The position numbers were made by a program, and so were the translations under genes. A stretch of 64,000 nucleotides of DNA. It comes from Roseospirillum parvum (GTDB taxonomy: Bacteria; Pseudomonadota; Alphaproteobacteria; Rhodospirillales; Rhodospirillaceae). This document shows positions 27,699-41,285 of the stretch, in pieces. The stretch lies in NCBI RefSeq assembly GCF_900100455.1, contig NZ_FNCV01000006.1, positions 1 to 64,000 of the forward strand, in the 5' to 3' direction. The notes under the pieces were generated by a model. That model was not told the DNA's origin and made no database searches. It saw only the letters and a list, made by a program, of their open reading frames with translations. Position 1 is the first letter of the stretch. Each line of letters begins with the position of its first letter.

Positions 27699-28070
27699 AT
27701 GCCGACGATCAACCAGTTGATCCGCGCTGGCCGCAAGGTGCCGGTGAAGCGCAACAAGGTGCCGGCCATGCAGGCCTGCCCGCAGAAGCGTGGGGTGTGC
27801 ACCCGGGTCTACACGACCACCCCCAAGAAGCCCAACTCGGCGCTTCGCAAGGTGGCGCGTGTGCGCCTGACCAACGGGTTCGAGGTCACCAGCTACATCC
27901 CGGGTGAGGGCCACAACCTGCAGGAACACTCGGTGGTGATGATCCGCGGCGGGCGCGTCAAGGATCTGCCGGGTGTGCGCTATCACACCATTCGCGGCAC
28001 CCTGGACACCCAGGGCGTCAAGGACCGCAAGCAGCGCCGTTCCAAGTACGGCGTGAAGCGTCCGAAGTAA
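27699..28070 (+). CDS. rpsL: 30S ribosomal protein S12
   Basis: A 123-residue decoding-centre protein. Its [17 protein letters not shown] motif carries the lysine whose change gives streptomycin resistance; it is wild-type here. The start ATG at 27699 (MPTINQLIR) is the family start. It is the first gene of the str operon. Confidence 0.99.
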   Translation: MPTINQLIRAGRKVPVKRNKVPAMQACPQKRGVCTRVYTTTPKKPNSALRKVARVRLTNGFEVTSYIPGEGHNLQEHSVVMIRGGRVKDLPGVRYHTIRGTLDTQGVKDRKQRRSKYGVKRPK

Positions 28071-28131
28071 GTTTCGAGCCGGTTTTTTTGTGTAAGCCCA
28101 CTTTTCGGGTAGGCGAAGGAAAGAGACGACC

Positions 28132-28602
28132 ATGTCCCGACGTCGCGCAGCGGTAAAGCGTGAGGTTCTGCCGGACGCCAAGTTCGGCGACCGCGTTCTG
28201 GCCAAGTTCATCAACTCGGTGATGCTGGACGGCAAGAAGTCCACCGCCGAGCGGATCGTCTATGGCGCGCTCGACAAGATGGCGGGCCGTGGCGGTCAGG
28301 ACCCCGTGCGCCTGTTCCACGATGCGGTGGACAACGTGAAGCCGGCGGTCGAGGTGCGCTCGCGCCGCGTCGGTGGCGCCACCTATCAGGTGCCGGTGGA
28401 GGTCCGCCCGGAGCGTCGTCAGGCGCTGGCCTTCCGCTGGCTGGTCGATCAGGCCCGCAAGCGCTCCGAGACGACCATGGTGGATCGTCTGTCGGGCGAG
28501 CTGTCGGATGCCGCCAACAACCGTGGCGGCGCCGTCAAGAAGCGCGAAGACACCCACCGCATGGCCGAGGCCAACAAGGCCTTCAGCCACTATCGCTGGT
28601 AA
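28132..28602 (+). CDS. rpsG: 30S ribosomal protein S7
   Basis: A 156-residue protein that nucleates assembly of the 30S head. It begins [20 protein letters not shown], as is usual. In E. coli S7 represses its own operon, and the 61-base gap after rpsL is where such a site would lie. Confidence 0.99.
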   Translation: MSRRRAAVKREVLPDAKFGDRVLAKFINSVMLDGKKSTAERIVYGALDKMAGRGGQDPVRLFHDAVDNVKPAVEVRSRRVGGATYQVPVEVRPERRQALAFRWLVDQARKRSETTMVDRLSGELSDAANNRGGAVKKREDTHRMAEANKAFSHYRW

Positions 28603-28662
28603 CCCCCGACCGACCGTTTCTAAAAAGACCCCGGCCGCCCCCCGGACGCCAAGGAGTTCCAG

Positions 28663-30744
28663 GTGATGAAGCGCGACACGCCGCTCGAGCGATACCGCAA
28701 CATCGGCATCATGGCCCACATTGATGCCGGCAAGACGACCACGACCGAGCGAATCCTCTACTACACCGGCAAGTCGCACAAGATCGGCGAGGTCCATGAC
28801 GGCGCCGCCACCATGGACTGGATGGAGCAGGAGCAGGAACGCGGCATCACCATCACCTCGGCGGCGACCACGGCGTTCTGGAAAGAGCACCGGATCAACA
28901 TCATCGACACCCCGGGCCACGTCGACTTCACCATCGAGGTGGAGCGTTCGCTGCGCGTGCTCGACGGTGCGGTGGCGGTGTTCGACTCGGTGGCCGGCGT
29001 GGAGCCGCAGTCGGAGACGGTGTGGCGCCAGGCCGACAAGTACCACGTGCCGCGCATGTGCTTCGTCAACAAGATGGACCGCATGGGCGCCGACTTCTAT
29101 CGCTGCGTCGACATGATCGTCGATCGCCTGGGCGCCACCCCGCTGGTCATGAACCTGCCCATCGGCTCGGAGTCGGACTTCGTGGGCGTGGTCGATCTGA
29201 TCGTCAACAAGGCGGTGGTCTGGAAGGGCGACGACCTGGGCGCCTCGTTCGAGTACACCGACATTCCGGCCGAGCTGGCCGACAAGGCCGCCGAGTACCG
29301 CGAGAAGCTGATCGAGACCGCGGTCGAGGCCGATGACGCCGCCATGGAAGCCTACCTGGAGGGCAACGAGCCCGACGAGGCGACCCTGAAGGCGTGCATC
29401 CGCAAGGGCACCATCGCCATGCAGTTCGTGCCGGTGCTGTGCGGCTCGGCGTTCAAGAACAAGGGTGTCCAGACCATGCTGGACGCCGTCATCGACTTCA
29501 TGCCGGCGCCGACCGACGTCGCCTCGATCCGCGGCGTGCTGCCCGACACCGAGGAAGAGGTCAAGCGCGTCAGCTCGGACGACGAGCCCTTCTCGGCGCT
29601 CGCCTTCAAGATCATGAACGACCCGTTCGTCGGCTCGCTGACCTTTGCCCGCATCTACTCGGGCATCCTGGAAAGCGGCTCCTACGTGCTGAACACCGTG
29701 AAGGGCAAGCGCGAGCGCATCGGCCGCATGCTGCTCATGCACGCCAACAGCCGCGAGGAGATCAAGTGGGCGGCGGCCGGCGACATCGTGGCCATCGTGG
29801 GCCTGAAGGACACCACCACCGGCGACACCCTGTGTGACCCGGTCAAGCCGGTGATCCTCGAGCGCATGGAGTTCCCCGACCCGGTCATCGAGGTCGCCGT
29901 GGAGCCCAAGACCAAGGCCGACATGGAAAAGATGGGCGTGGCCCTGGCCCGCCTGGCGGCCGAGGACCCGTCGTTCCGCGTCGCCACCGATCCGGAGAGC
30001 GGGCAGACGGTGATCAAGGGCATGGGCGAGCTGCACCTTGAGATCATCGTCGACCGCCTGAAGCGCGAGTTCAAGGTGGACGCCAACGTCGGTGCCCCGC
30101 AGGTGGCCTACCGCGAGACCATCGTCGGCACCCACACCATCGACTACACCCACAAGAAGCAGACCGGCGGTTCGGGCCAGTTCGCCCGCATCAAGCTGGA
30201 GTTCTCGCCCGCCGAGCCCGGCGAGGGTTTCATCTTCAACAACACCATCGTCGGCGGTTCGGTGCCCAAGGAGTACATCCCGGGTGTGCAGAAGGGGCTG
30301 GACAGCGCGTCGGACAACGGCGTCATCGCCGGCTTCCCGATGACCGACTGGAAGGCCACCCTGATCGACGGCGCCTACCACGACGTCGACTCCTCGGTGA
30401 TGGCCTTCGAGATCGCCGCCCGCGCCGCCTTCCGCGAGGGTATCCCGCAGGCCAAGCCGCGCCTGCTCGAGCCGATGATGAAGGTCGAGGTGGTGACCCC
30501 GGAAGAGTACATGGGCGACATCATCGGCGACCTGAACAGCCGCCGGGGCAACGTCTCGGGCATGGATCAGCGGGGCAACGCCCGGGTGGTCTCCGCCAAG
30601 GTGCCGCTGGCCAACATGTTCGGCTACGTCAACACCCTGCGCTCGATGTCGCAGGGGCGGGCCCAGTACACCATGCACTTCGACAGCTATGCCGAGGTGC
30701 CGAACAATGTGTCCGAGGAGATCCGGGCCAAGATGGCCGGCTGA
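28663..30744 (+). CDS. fusA: Elongation factor G
   Basis: A 693-residue translocase GTPase. The G1 motif is [19 protein letters not shown], then DTPGHVDFT and [10 protein letters not shown], followed by domains II-V. The first two ATGs are adjacent (28663 and 28666), and AAGGAG lies upstream. The length is normal. Confidence 0.99.
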   Translation: MMKRDTPLERYRNIGIMAHIDAGKTTTTERILYYTGKSHKIGEVHDGAATMDWMEQEQERGITITSAATTAFWKEHRINIIDTPGHVDFTIEVERSLRVLDGAVAVFDSVAGVEPQSETVWRQADKYHVPRMCFVNKMDRMGADFYRCVDMIVDRLGATPLVMNLPIGSESDFVGVVDLIVNKAVVWKGDDLGASFEYTDIPAELADKAAEYREKLIETAVEADDAAMEAYLEGNEPDEATLKACIRKGTIAMQFVPVLCGSAFKNKGVQTMLDAVIDFMPAPTDVASIRGVLPDTEEEVKRVSSDDEPFSALAFKIMNDPFVGSLTFARIYSGILESGSYVLNTVKGKRERIGRMLLMHANSREEIKWAAAGDIVAIVGLKDTTTGDTLCDPVKPVILERMEFPDPVIEVAVEPKTKADMEKMGVALARLAAEDPSFRVATDPESGQTVIKGMGELHLEIIVDRLKREFKVDANVGAPQVAYRETIVGTHTIDYTHKKQTGGSGQFARIKLEFSPAEPGEGFIFNNTIVGGSVPKEYIPGVQKGLDSASDNGVIAGFPMTDWKATLIDGAYHDVDSSVMAFEIAARAAFREGIPQAKPRLLEPMMKVEVVTPEEYMGDIIGDLNSRRGNVSGMDQRGNARVVSAKVPLANMFGYVNTLRSMSQGRAQYTMHFDSYAEVPNNVSEEIRAKMAG

Positions 30745-30840
30745 TCCCGGCGCTGGGCGACAGCCGACCAGCGGATTATTTGGAACACGCCCCTGACCGC
30801 AGCGCGGCAGGCGTTCTGACGAAAGACGGAGTGCTTAAAG

Positions 30841-32031
<1,191 letters not shown>

Positions 32032-32053
32032 GGCTTCAAAGCCCAGATATCGG

Positions 32054-32098
32054 CCGGCGCCCGGGTTGGGCAACCACGCGGGCGCCGGAGAGTTTTTT
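32054..32098 (+). terminator. Rho-independent terminator after tuf copy 2
   Basis: CCGGCGCCCG (32054-32063) and CGGGCGCCGG (32079-32088) form a 10-bp stem, followed by AGAG and six T residues (32093-32098). It splits the str unit from the S10 unit. Confidence 0.85.
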
Positions 32099-32196
32099 GA
32101 CACGTTGAAGCCAGATCGCGCCCCAGCAGGGGGCCGACAGACTTTGAAGCGCTCCGCTTGTTGAGGGCGGGCACCGGGAACGGGTTCGAAAAGACC

Positions 32197-32505
<309 letters not shown>

Positions 32506-32599
32506 TCGAGAACAACGCCGACAACACCGGTCGGTTCCCTTCCCGTCCCAGCCAAGCGGCACGGGGAAACGGGCCGACCAAGAAAGCGGAAACAACGAC

Positions 32600-33358
32600 A
32601 TGCGTTGCGGTCTGATTGCAAGAAAAGTGGGAATGACCCGCTTTTTCACCGACGACGGGATCCACGTCCCGGTTACCGTGCTCCACCTGGAGGACGGCGT
32701 GCACGTCACCGCCCAGCGGACCGAGGAGCGCGACGGCTACACCGCCGTGCAGCTCGGCGTGGGCAAGGCCAAGGTGCGCCGCACCGGCAAGGCGATGCGC
32801 GGCCACTTCGCCAAGGCGAAGGTCGAGCCCAAGCGCCATCTGGTCGAGTTCCGGGTCAGCCCGGACAACCTGATCGAGCCCGGCGCCGAGCTGTCGGCCG
32901 AGCACTTCCTGGCCGGCCAGAAGGTCGACGTCGCCGGGACGAGCATCGGTAAGGGCTTCGCCGGTGGCATGAAGCGCCACAACTTCTCGGGCCTCGAGGC
33001 GACCCACGGTGTGTCGGTCAGTCACCGCTCGCACGGTTCGACCGGTCAGTGCCAGGACCCCGGCAAGGTGTTCAAGGGCAAGAAGATGGCCGGCCACATG
33101 GGCGACCGTCGGGTGACCACCCAGAACCTCACCGTGCACGCCGTCGATGCCGCGCGCGGTCTGATTTTCGTCAAGGGCCCGGTGCCCGGCTCGGCCGGCG
33201 GCTGGGTCGAGATCCGCGACGCCGTCAAGCGGCCGCGCCCCGAGGGCGTGCCCACCCCGGGCGCCCTGAAGGTTGCCGAGGCGGCCGCCGAGGCGCCGGT
33301 CGAGGCTCCCGCCGAGGCGGCCGAGGCCGCCGGTGACGCCGCCGAGCAGAAGGACTGA
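32600..33358 (+). CDS. rplC: 50S ribosomal protein L3
   Basis: A 252-residue protein close to the peptidyl transferase centre, with [20 protein letters not shown]. It carries an Ala/Glu/Pro-rich C-terminal tail of about 35 residues, an extension seen in some alphaproteobacteria. Spacing to rplD is 8 bases. Confidence 0.98.
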   Translation: MRCGLIARKVGMTRFFTDDGIHVPVTVLHLEDGVHVTAQRTEERDGYTAVQLGVGKAKVRRTGKAMRGHFAKAKVEPKRHLVEFRVSPDNLIEPGAELSAEHFLAGQKVDVAGTSIGKGFAGGMKRHNFSGLEATHGVSVSHRSHGSTGQCQDPGKVFKGKKMAGHMGDRRVTTQNLTVHAVDAARGLIFVKGPVPGSAGGWVEIRDAVKRPRPEGVPTPGALKVAEAAAEAPVEAPAEAAEAAGDAAEQKD

Positions 33359-33366
33359 GCCGAACC

Positions 33367-33987
33367 ATGAAGTGCGACGTCATCTCCCTGGACAACGCCA
33401 AGGTCGGCGACATCGAGCTGGCCGACGAGGTGTTCGGTCTTGAGGTGCGGCCCGACGTGCTGCACCGGATGGTCCGCTGGCAGCAGGCCAAGCGCCAGGC
33501 CGGGACCCACAAGACCAAGGGCATCTCCGAGATTTCCGGCACCACCAAGAAGCCGTTCAAGCAGAAGGGCACCGGTGGGGCCCGTCAGGGCTCGCGGCGC
33601 AGCCCGCAGTTCCGCGGCGGTGCCACCATTTTTGGTCCGGTGGTGCGCAGCCACGCCCACGAGCTGACCAAGAAGTTCCGCCGCCTGGGCCTGAAGACCG
33701 CGCTGTCGGCCAAGGCCAAGGACGGCAAGCTGGTGGTCCTCGACAAGGCCGAGACCGACACCCCGAAGACCAAGGACATGGCCGGCCGCTTCGCCAGCCT
33801 GGGCTGGTCCTCGGTGCTGGTCATCGACGGCCCCGAGGTCAACGAGGGGTTCCGCAAGGCGACCCGCAACCTGGTCGGGGTGGACGTGCTGCCCAGCCAG
33901 GGGGCCAACGTCTATGACATCCTGCGCCGCGACACCCTGGTTTTGACCAAGGCCGCCGTGGAAAGCCTGGAGGAGCGCCTGAAATGA
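33367..33987 (+). CDS. rplD: 50S ribosomal protein L4
   Basis: A 206-residue exit-tunnel protein with the loop [20 protein letters not shown]. It is the likely autoregulator of S10 operons in gamma-proteobacteria; regulation here is not shown. It overlaps rplW by ATGA. Confidence 0.98.
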   Translation: MKCDVISLDNAKVGDIELADEVFGLEVRPDVLHRMVRWQQAKRQAGTHKTKGISEISGTTKKPFKQKGTGGARQGSRRSPQFRGGATIFGPVVRSHAHELTKKFRRLGLKTALSAKAKDGKLVVLDKAETDTPKTKDMAGRFASLGWSSVLVIDGPEVNEGFRKATRNLVGVDVLPSQGANVYDILRRDTLVLTKAAVESLEERLK

Positions 33988-34304
33988 GCCGCAAGTACCA
34001 AGCCGTGACGGTTGGCCCGGAGCGTGCCTACGACATCGTCCGCGCCCCGGTCATCACCGAGAAGGGCACCCTGCTCGGCGAATTCAACCAGGTCGTCTTC
34101 CGGGTTCCCCTGGAGGCCACCAAGCCGGAAGTGAAGAGCGCTGTCGAGCAGGTGTTCGGGGTCCAGGTGACGGCCGTCAACACGCTGCGCCAGAAGGGCA
34201 AAGTGAAGCGCTTCCGGGGCCGTCTGGGCCGTCGCAGCGACACCAAGAAGGCGATCGTCACCTTGGCCGAGGGCCAGTCGATCGACGTGACCACGGGAAT
34301 CTGA
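33984..34304 (+). CDS. rplW: 50S ribosomal protein L23
   Basis: A 106-residue protein at the tunnel exit and docking site for trigger factor and SRP. It starts at ATG 33984, overlapping the rplD stop by four bases. Contains [11 protein letters not shown] and [20 protein letters not shown]. Confidence 0.98.
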   Translation: MSRKYQAVTVGPERAYDIVRAPVITEKGTLLGEFNQVVFRVPLEATKPEVKSAVEQVFGVQVTAVNTLRQKGKVKRFRGRLGRRSDTKKAIVTLAEGQSIDVTTGI

Positions 34305-34308
34305 CGCC

Positions 34309-35145
34309 ATGGCACTGAAGACGCACAATCCCATCACTCCGGGCATGCGCCAGCTGGTGCTGGTGTCGCGCAAGGAGCTCCACAGCGGCGGTCCGGTCAA
34401 GCACCTCACCGAGGGTCTGACCAAGAAGGGCGGGCGCAACAACACCGGTCGGATCACCACCTTCAATCGTGGTGGCGGTCACAAGCGGCGCTATCGCCTG
34501 GTCGACTTCAAGCGCACCAAGTGGGACGTGCCGGGCACCGTCGAGCGCCTGGAGTACGATCCCAACCGGACCGCGTTCCTGGCCCTGATCCGTTACGAGG
34601 ACGGCGAGCTGGCCTACATCCTGGCCCCGCAGCGTCTGGCCCCGGGTGATACCGTGGTCGCCGGCGAGCGGGCCGACATCAAGCCCGGCAACGCCATGCC
34701 GCTGAAGAACATGCCGGTCGGCACCATCATCCACAATGTGGAGATGAAGCAGGGCAAGGGCGGCCAGATCGCCCGCTCCGCCGGCTGCTACGCCCAGCTG
34801 GTCGGCAAGGACGCCGGCTACGCGCAGATCCGCCTCAATTCGGGCGAGCTGCGGCTGGTTCGTGGCGAGTGCATGGCCACCTGCGGCGCGGTGTCCAACC
34901 CGGACAACCAGAACATCAAGCTGGGCAAGGCGGGGCGTTCCCGCTGGCTGGGCCGCAAGCCGAGCGTGCGGGGCGTGGCGATGAACCCCATCGACCATCC
35001 GCACGGCGGCGGCGAGGGTCGCACCTCGGGCGGCCGGCACCCGGTCACCCCGTGGGGCAAGCCGACCAAGGGCAAGCGTACCCGCAACAACAAGGCGACG
35101 GACAAGCTGATCATGCGCAGCCGTCACAAGGCCAAAAAGAAGTAA
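34309..35145 (+). CDS. rplB: 50S ribosomal protein L2
   Basis: A 278-residue protein of the peptidyl transferase region. The signature [15 protein letters not shown], with the key histidine, is present near residue 225. Spacing to rplW is 4 bases. Confidence 0.99.
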   Translation: MALKTHNPITPGMRQLVLVSRKELHSGGPVKHLTEGLTKKGGRNNTGRITTFNRGGGHKRRYRLVDFKRTKWDVPGTVERLEYDPNRTAFLALIRYEDGELAYILAPQRLAPGDTVVAGERADIKPGNAMPLKNMPVGTIIHNVEMKQGKGGQIARSAGCYAQLVGKDAGYAQIRLNSGELRLVRGECMATCGAVSNPDNQNIKLGKAGRSRWLGRKPSVRGVAMNPIDHPHGGGEGRTSGGRHPVTPWGKPTKGKRTRNNKATDKLIMRSRHKAKKK

Positions 35146-35159
35146 CGGAGGTCGGGATC

Positions 35160-35438
35160 GTGGCACGTTCCGTGTGGAAAGGTCCGTTCGTCGACGGATA
35201 TATGCTTAAGAAGGCCGAGACGGCCCGTTCGTCGGGGCGCAAGGATGTGATCAAGACTTGGTCGCGGCGCTCCACCATTCTGCCCCAGTTCGTCGGTCTG
35301 ACGTTCGGGGTGCACAACGGGCGCAAGTTCGTGCCGGTGCTGGTGACCGAGAACATGATCGGCCATCGTTTCGGGGAGTTCGCCCCGACCCGCACCTACT
35401 ACGGCCATGCCGCCGACAAGAAGGCGAAGAGGAAGTAG
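35160..35438 (+). CDS. rpsS: 30S ribosomal protein S19
   Basis: A 92-residue head protein. It starts at GTG 35160, with CGGAGG 8 bases upstream, and encodes [15 protein letters not shown]. The motif [17 protein letters not shown] is present. The family start settles the GTG choice. Confidence 0.97.
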   Translation: MARSVWKGPFVDGYMLKKAETARSSGRKDVIKTWSRRSTILPQFVGLTFGVHNGRKFVPVLVTENMIGHRFGEFAPTRTYYGHAADKKAKRK

Positions 35439-35440
35439 AG

Positions 35441-35821
35441 ATGGGTAAAGTTTCCGCCCCCCGGGCGCTGGCCGACAGCGAGGCCAAGGCCTCGGCGACC
35501 ACCCTTCGGGTCAGCCCCCAGAAGCTCAACCTGGTGGCCGGCAGCATCCGCGGCAAGTCGGCCGAGGCGGCCCTGGCCGAGCTCACCTTCTCGCCCCGGC
35601 GCATCGCCCAGGACGTGAGGAAGGTGCTGCAGTCGGCCATCGCCAATGCCGAGAACAACCACCAGCTCGACGTCGACCGGCTCTACGTGGCCGAGGCTTT
35701 CGTCGGCCGGGCCCTGGTCATGAAGCGCTGGCGGCCGCGCGGCCGCGGCCGGGTGGGGCGCATCCTGAAGCCCTTCTCCAACATCACCATTGTGGTCCGC
35801 GAGCGCGAGGAGACGGTTTAG
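35441..35821 (+). CDS. rplV: 50S ribosomal protein L22
   Basis: A 126-residue tunnel protein with the extended hairpin [17 protein letters not shown]. It starts at ATG 35441, two bases after rpsS ends, behind AAGAGGAAG. Codon 127 is TAG, which touches the rpsC start. Confidence 0.98.
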   Translation: MGKVSAPRALADSEAKASATTLRVSPQKLNLVAGSIRGKSAEAALAELTFSPRRIAQDVRKVLQSAIANAENNHQLDVDRLYVAEAFVGRALVMKRWRPRGRGRVGRILKPFSNITIVVREREETV

Positions 35822-36508
<687 letters not shown>

Positions 36509-36583
36509 CGCAACAACAGCGGTCCTTAGTAAGCGGCGCCGCGCCGCCAGGACCCAGGTAAGAACGCTGACGGGAAAACGACC

Positions 36584-37003
36584 ATGCTCAGTCCGAAGCG
36601 CACAAAATTCCGCAAGATGCACAAGGGCCGCATCAAGGGCAACGCCAAGGGCGGCTCGGCGCTGAACTTCGGCGCCTATGGCCTCAAGGCCCTGGAGCCC
36701 GAGCGGATCACGTCGCGCCAGATCGAGGCCGCCCGGCGGGCCATCACGCGCCACATGAAGCGTCAGGGGCGGGTGTGGATCCGCATCTTCCCGGACGTCC
36801 CGGTGTCGAAGAAGCCGGCCGAGGTGCGGATGGGCTCGGGCAAGGGCTCGCCCGAGTACTGGGCGGCCAAGGTCAAGCCCGGGCGCATCATGTTTGAAGT
36901 GGACGGGGTCTCCGAGGAGATCGCCCGCCGAGGCCTGGAGCTGGCTGCCGCCAAGCTCCCGGTGAAGACCAAGTTCGTGGCCCGTATCGGGGCGGAGGGT
37001 TAA
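36584..37003 (+). CDS. rplP: 50S ribosomal protein L16
   Basis: A 139-residue protein near the A-site tRNA. It opens with [20 protein letters not shown] and has [20 protein letters not shown] with the arginine often hydroxylated in E. coli. There are 75 bases after rpsC. Length is normal. Confidence 0.98.
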   Translation: MLSPKRTKFRKMHKGRIKGNAKGGSALNFGAYGLKALEPERITSRQIEAARRAITRHMKRQGRVWIRIFPDVPVSKKPAEVRMGSGKGSPEYWAAKVKPGRIMFEVDGVSEEIARRGLELAAAKLPVKTKFVARIGAEG

Positions 37004-37007
37004 GACC

Positions 37008-37205
37008 ATGGCCAACAAAGAGGCCGAGGACATGCGCGCCAAGTCCGACGACGAGCTGAAGAAGCGCCTGATCGAGCTGAAGAAGTCGCAGTTCAATCTG
37101 CGCTTCCAGAAGGCTTCGGGCCAGCTCGAGGACACCTCGCAGTTTCTGAAGGTGCGGCGCGAGATCGCCCGCATCAAGACCACCCTGGCCGGCCGCACCG
37201 CCTGA
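37008..37205 (+). CDS. rpmC: 50S ribosomal protein L29
   Basis: A 65-residue helical protein around the tunnel exit. It follows rplP after 4 bases. [20 protein letters not shown] is the family core. Confidence 0.98.
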   Translation: MANKEAEDMRAKSDDELKKRLIELKKSQFNLRFQKASGQLEDTSQFLKVRREIARIKTTLAGRTA

Positions 37206-37245
37206 CCGGACCCTTTTAGGTTTAAGTGGAAGGACCAATCCCGTC

Positions 37246-37482
37246 ATGCCGAAGCGTATCCTTCAGGGCACGGTGGTCAGTGACAAGCAGGACAAGACCG
37301 TCACCGTGCTGGTCGAGCGCCGCTTCAAGGACCCGCTCTACAAGAAGTTCATCCGGCGCACCAAGCGCTATGCGGCCCACGACGCCGAGAACACCCACAA
37401 GGTGGGCGACGTGGTGCGCATCCGCGAATGTGCGCCCATCTCGCGCAAGAAGCGCTGGGAAGTGCTGGTCGAACCGTCCTGA
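37246..37482 (+). CDS. rpsQ: 30S ribosomal protein S17
   Basis: A 78-residue primary binding protein of the 16S 5' domain. It begins [20 protein letters not shown] and ends at 37482. It is followed by an unusual repeat-filled gap of 240 bases before rplN. Confidence 0.98.
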   Translation: MPKRILQGTVVSDKQDKTVTVLVERRFKDPLYKKFIRRTKRYAAHDAENTHKVGDVVRIRECAPISRKKRWEVLVEPS

Positions 37483-37510
37483 TCTCAAGGGACGGCAAGG
37501 CCTTTAAAAA

Positions 37511-37638
37511 AAGCCAAGGCTGGGCCCCACGTCGGGACCCCGGCCAAGGTCTTGAGAAAGCCAAGGCCGGGTCCCGTGTCGGGACCCCGGCCAAGGTCTT
37601 AAGAAAGCCAAGGCCGGGTCCCGCGTCGGGACCCCGGC
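37511..37638. repeat. 47-bp tandem repeat of hairpins inside the spc operon
   Basis: The unit AAGCCAAGGCCGGGTCCCGT... occurs at 37511, 37558 and 37605 (47, 47 and about 34 bases). Each contains GGCCGGGTCCCG and CGGGACCCCGGCC, a hairpin with one bulge. The first copy is the most diverged. It fills the rpsQ-rplN gap (37483-37722), which is normally a few bases, and the operon has no other long gap here. Confidence 0.9.
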
Positions 37639-37722
37639 ATTGTCAACGGTCGGTCGGCCAGGGCGTTATCCTTCTTTGAGGGATGATCGGCCGGGCGGCC
37701 AGGTTTCAAGGAACGAAGACCC

Positions 37723-38091
37723 ATGATCCAGATGCAAACCAACTTGGACGTGGCCGACAACAGCGGGGCCCGTCGAGTGCAGTGCATCAAGGTGCTTGGC
37801 GGCTCCAAGCGCAAGACCGCCGGGGTCGGCGACATCATCGTTGTTTCGGTGAAGGACGCCATCCCCCGCGGCCGCGTGAAGAAGGGCGACGTGCACCGGG
37901 CGGTGATCGTCAGGACCGCGAAAGAGGTCCGGCGGCCCGACGGCAGCGCCATTCGCTTCGACCGCAACGCCGCGGTGCTGTTGAACAAGCAGGGCGAGCC
38001 GATCGGCACCCGCATCTTCGGCCCGGTCACCCGTGAGCTGCGCGCCAAGCGCTTCATGAAGATCATTTCGCTGGCCCCGGAGGTGCTGTAA
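37723..38091 (+). CDS. rplN: 50S ribosomal protein L14
   Basis: A 122-residue subunit-interface protein. It starts [20 protein letters not shown] and has [20 protein letters not shown]. Its start follows the repeats by 84 bases, behind AAGGAACGAAGACC. Confidence 0.98.
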   Translation: MIQMQTNLDVADNSGARRVQCIKVLGGSKRKTAGVGDIIVVSVKDAIPRGRVKKGDVHRAVIVRTAKEVRRPDGSAIRFDRNAAVLLNKQGEPIGTRIFGPVTRELRAKRFMKIISLAPEVL

Positions 38092-38095
38092 AGCC

Positions 38096-38413
38096 ATGGC
38101 CCAGAAGATCAAGAAAGGCGACCGCGTGGTCGTCGTCGCCGGGCGCGACAAGGGCAAGACCGGCGAGGTGGTCAAGGCCCTGCCGGCCGAGGGCCGGGTC
38201 GTCGTTTCGGGCGTCAACGTGGTCAAGCGCCACCAGCGCCAGAGCCAGACCCAGGAAGGCGGCATCCTGACCAAGGAGGCGGCGATCGACGCCTCCAACG
38301 TGATGCACGTCGACCCCAAGGACGACAAGCCGACCCGGGTCGGGTTCAAGTTTCTCTCCGATGGCCGCAAGGTGCGCTTCGCCAAGCGCTCCGGCGAAGT
38401 CATCGACAATTGA
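38096..38413 (+). CDS. rplX: 50S ribosomal protein L24
   Basis: A 105-residue assembly initiator with a KOW motif ([20 protein letters not shown]). It follows rplN after 4 bases. Confidence 0.98.
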   Translation: MAQKIKKGDRVVVVAGRDKGKTGEVVKALPAEGRVVVSGVNVVKRHQRQSQTQEGGILTKEAAIDASNVMHVDPKDDKPTRVGFKFLSDGRKVRFAKRSGEVIDN

Positions 38414-38424
38414 CGGGGGCGAGC

Positions 38425-38964
38425 ATGGCACGCCTGAAAGAACACTACGACACCGTGCTCAAGGCCGAGCTGACCGAGCGGTTCGGTTACGCCAACCCGC
38501 AGCAGACGCCGCGCCTTGAGAAGATCGTCATCAACATCGGGGTCGGCGAGGCTTCGCAGGACTCCAAGAAGATCGACAGCGCGGTGCGCGAGCTGACCGC
38601 CATCGCCGGCCAGAAGCCGGTGGTGACCAAGGCCAAGAAGTCGATCGCCGGCTTCAAGCTGCGCGAGGGCCAGATGGTGGGCTGCAAGGTCACCCTGCGC
38701 CGGGAGCGGATGTACGAGTTCCTGGACCGCCTGGTCACCATCGCCCTGCCCCGGGTGCGCGACTTCCGCGGCCTGAATGGCAAGTCCTTCGACGGCCAGG
38801 GCAACTACAACATGGGGGTGAAGGAGCAGATCATCTTCCCGGAGATCGACTACGACCGGGTCGAGACCATCCGTGGGATGGACATCACCATCTGCACCAC
38901 CGCCAAGACCGACGAGGAAGCCAAGGCCCTGCTTGAGGGTTTTGATCTTCCCTTCCAGGCCTAA
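38425..38964 (+). CDS. rplE: 50S ribosomal protein L5
   Basis: A 179-residue 5S rRNA-binding protein. ATG 38425 ([20 protein letters not shown]) is preferred over TTG 38410 just upstream because the family begins here. [19 protein letters not shown] is the typical end region. Confidence 0.97.
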   Translation: MARLKEHYDTVLKAELTERFGYANPQQTPRLEKIVINIGVGEASQDSKKIDSAVRELTAIAGQKPVVTKAKKSIAGFKLREGQMVGCKVTLRRERMYEFLDRLVTIALPRVRDFRGLNGKSFDGQGNYNMGVKEQIIFPEIDYDRVETIRGMDITICTTAKTDEEAKALLEGFDLPFQA

Positions 38965-38982
38965 GAAGAGGGACAGCAGACC

Positions 38983-39288
38983 ATGGCCAAGAAGAGTGCT
39001 GTCGAGAAGAACAAGAACCGGGCCCGCCTGGTTGCCAATCAAGCCAATCGCCGGGCCGCCCTGAAGGCAATGGTGATGGACCGTGAGGCCTCGCCCGAGG
39101 AGCGCTTCGAGGCGACCCTGAAGCTGGCCGAAATGCCGCGCAACGGCGCCAAGGTGCGTCTGCGCAATCGCTGCCAGATCACCGGCCGGCCGCGCGGCAC
39201 CTATCGCAAGTTCAAGCTGGCCCGCGTCAAGCTTCGGGACATGGCCTCGGAAGGTCAGATCCCCGGCATGGTCAAGTCGAGCTGGTAA
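38983..39288 (+). CDS. rpsN: 30S ribosomal protein S14
   Basis: A 101-residue long-form S14. It has no zinc-binding CxxC pairs, so it is the zinc-independent form common in proteobacteria. [19 protein letters not shown] is the core motif. It is 18 bases after rplE. Confidence 0.98.
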   Translation: MAKKSAVEKNKNRARLVANQANRRAALKAMVMDREASPEERFEATLKLAEMPRNGAKVRLRNRCQITGRPRGTYRKFKLARVKLRDMASEGQIPGMVKSSW

Positions 39289-39300
39289 GGAGAGACGTCC

Positions 39301-39702
39301 ATGTCGATGACCGATCCCGTGGCCGATCTTCTGACCCGCATTCGTAACGGGCAGATGGCCAAGAAAAGCAGCATCACCTCGCCGGCGTCCAAGCTGCGCG
39401 CCAACGTGCTGGAAGTGCTCAAGCGCGAGGGTTACATCCGCGGCTTCGAGGCCTACGAGGTGCGCCAGGGCATCAACAACCTGCGCATCGAGCTGAAGTA
39501 CGCCGAGGGCGGGGTGCCGGCGATCCGCGAGATCACCCGCATCTCCAAGCCGGGGCGGCGTGTGTACTCGAAGATCAAGGACCTGCCCCAGGTCTACAAC
39601 GGCCTGGGCATCGCGATCCTGTCCACCCCCAGGGGCGTCATGTCCGACCACGAGGCCCGTCAGGCCAACGTGGGCGGCGAGGTCCTGTGCCGCGTCTTTT
39701 AA
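39301..39702 (+). CDS. rpsH: 30S ribosomal protein S8
   Basis: A 133-residue protein that binds 16S rRNA and, in E. coli, represses the spc operon. It starts [20 protein letters not shown]; Met3 is an alternative. It ends with the conserved GGEVLCRVF. Confidence 0.98.
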   Translation: MSMTDPVADLLTRIRNGQMAKKSSITSPASKLRANVLEVLKREGYIRGFEAYEVRQGINNLRIELKYAEGGVPAIREITRISKPGRRVYSKIKDLPQVYNGLGIAILSTPRGVMSDHEARQANVGGEVLCRVF

Positions 39703-39721
39703 CGGTTAGAGGTGAATTCCC

Positions 39722-40258
39722 ATGTCCCGTGTTGGCAAATATCCCGTCAAGGTGCCGGACGGCGTGAACGTCACCCTGGCCGATGGCCTGATTTCGGTGA
39801 AGGGCAAGCTCGGTGAGATGAGCTTCGCGCTGTCCGAGGATCTGGTCGAGACCAAGGTCGAGGACGGCGCGATCAGCGTCGCCCCGCGCAAGGACGACAA
39901 GCGGTGCCGCGTCATGTGGGGCACCACCCGGGCCCGCATCCAGAACATGGTGACCGGCGTTTCGGCCGGCTTCACCCGCACGCTGGAAATCAACGGCGTC
40001 GGCTACCGCGCCCAGGCCCAGGGCAAGACCCTGAGCCTGGCGCTGGGCTACAGCCACGACATCAACTATCCGATCCCCGAGGATCTTGATATCAAGACCC
40101 CGCAGCCCAACCAGATCCATATCTCGGGCCGCGACAAGCAGCGGGTCGGCCAGGTGGCCTCGGAAATCCGGGCGATGCGCCCGCCCGAGCCCTACAAGGG
40201 CAAGGGCGTGAAGTACGCCGAGGAGACCATCCTGCGTAAGGAAGGCAAGAAGAAGTAG
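39722..40258 (+). CDS. rplF: 50S ribosomal protein L6
   Basis: A 178-residue protein with two similar domains. It has [17 protein letters not shown] and ends [20 protein letters not shown], the family signature. Spacing to rpsH is 19 bases. Confidence 0.98.
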   Translation: MSRVGKYPVKVPDGVNVTLADGLISVKGKLGEMSFALSEDLVETKVEDGAISVAPRKDDKRCRVMWGTTRARIQNMVTGVSAGFTRTLEINGVGYRAQAQGKTLSLALGYSHDINYPIPEDLDIKTPQPNQIHISGRDKQRVGQVASEIRAMRPPEPYKGKGVKYAEETILRKEGKKK

Positions 40259-40269
40259 GGACCCTGGCA

Positions 40270-40632
40270 ATGAAGTCCACCAAGGAACTGTTCCAGCGGC
40301 GCATGAAGCGTGTGCGCTTTCAGCTGAAGAAGAAAGCCGCCGGGCGCCCCCGTCTGTCGGTCTTCCGCTCCGGGCGTCACATCTACGCCCAGGTCATCGA
40401 CGATGGCGCCGGCCGCACCCTGGTCGCCGCCTCCTCGCTCGACAAGGAGGTCAAGGGCGACCTGAAGACCGGGGCCGACAAGTCGGCCGCCGAAAAGGTC
40501 GGCCGCCTGCTCGCCGAGCGGGCCAAGGGCGCCGGCATCGAGCAGGTGGTCTTCGACCGCGGCGGCTACATCTACCATGGCCGGGTCAAGGCCCTGGCCG
40601 ACGGCGCCCGCGAGGGCGGCCTGTCGTTCTAA
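40270..40632 (+). CDS. rplR: 50S ribosomal protein L18
   Basis: A 120-residue 5S rRNA-binding protein. It carries [20 protein letters not shown] and [20 protein letters not shown]. It follows rplF after 11 bases. Confidence 0.98.
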   Translation: MKSTKELFQRRMKRVRFQLKKKAAGRPRLSVFRSGRHIYAQVIDDGAGRTLVAASSLDKEVKGDLKTGADKSAAEKVGRLLAERAKGAGIEQVVFDRGGYIYHGRVKALADGAREGGLSF

Positions 40633-40649
40633 GGGAAGGTTGAAGAAGC

Positions 40650-41279
40650 ATGGCTACGAACCCCTCCGCTGGCGCCGAGCGCAAGCCCCGCGACCAGGCT
40701 CGCGGCGGCCGTGACCGCTCGGATCGCCGGGATCGTCGGGACTCCACCGAGGAGCGTCCCGAGGACGATCTGATCGACAAGCTGGTCCACATCAACCGCG
40801 TGGCCAAGGTGGTCAAGGGCGGCCGGCGTTTCGCCTTCGCGGCGCTGGTCGTGGTCGGCGACGGCAAGGGCCGGGTCGGCTTCGGGACCGGCAAGGCGCG
40901 CGAGGTGCCGGAGGCCATCCGCAAGGCCACCGAGCAGGCCAAGCGCGAGATGATCCGCGTGCCGCTGCGCGACGGGCGCACCCTGCACCACGACATCAAG
41001 GGCCACTTCGGGGCCGGTCGGGTGATCCTGCGCGCCGCCCCGCCGGGCACCGGCATCATCGCCGGCGGTCCCATGCGCGCCGTCTTCGAGACGGTCGGCG
41101 TGCAGGACATCGTCTGCAAGTGCACCGGCACCACCAACCCCTACAACATGGTCAAGGCCACCTTCGAGGCCCTGACCCAGGTCCGCTCGCCGGCCCAGGT
41201 GGCGGCGGTGCGGGGCCTCAAGCGCAGCGAACTGACGGCCCGGCGCGATGGCGCCCAGGCCGCCGCGGTCGGGGAGTAA
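40650..41279 (+). CDS. rpsE: 30S ribosomal protein S5
   Basis: A 209-residue accuracy protein. It has a hydrophilic N-terminal extension of about 40 residues rich in Arg/Asp, longer than in E. coli. The double-stranded RNA fold [20 protein letters not shown] and [15 protein letters not shown] are intact. Confidence 0.98.
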   Translation: MATNPSAGAERKPRDQARGGRDRSDRRDRRDSTEERPEDDLIDKLVHINRVAKVVKGGRRFAFAALVVVGDGKGRVGFGTGKAREVPEAIRKATEQAKREMIRVPLRDGRTLHHDIKGHFGAGRVILRAAPPGTGIIAGGPMRAVFETVGVQDIVCKCTGTTNPYNMVKATFEALTQVRSPAQVAAVRGLKRSELTARRDGAQAAAVGE

Positions 41280-41285
41280 GGGGTC

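Noticed and set aside
32097-32119. TTGACA after the tuf terminator as the rpsJ promoter
   Set aside because: No -10 box of any quality lies 16-18 bases downstream.
37511-37638. Tandem 47-bp repeats as a CRISPR array
   Set aside because: Copies are adjacent with no unique spacers and no cas genes are in the window.
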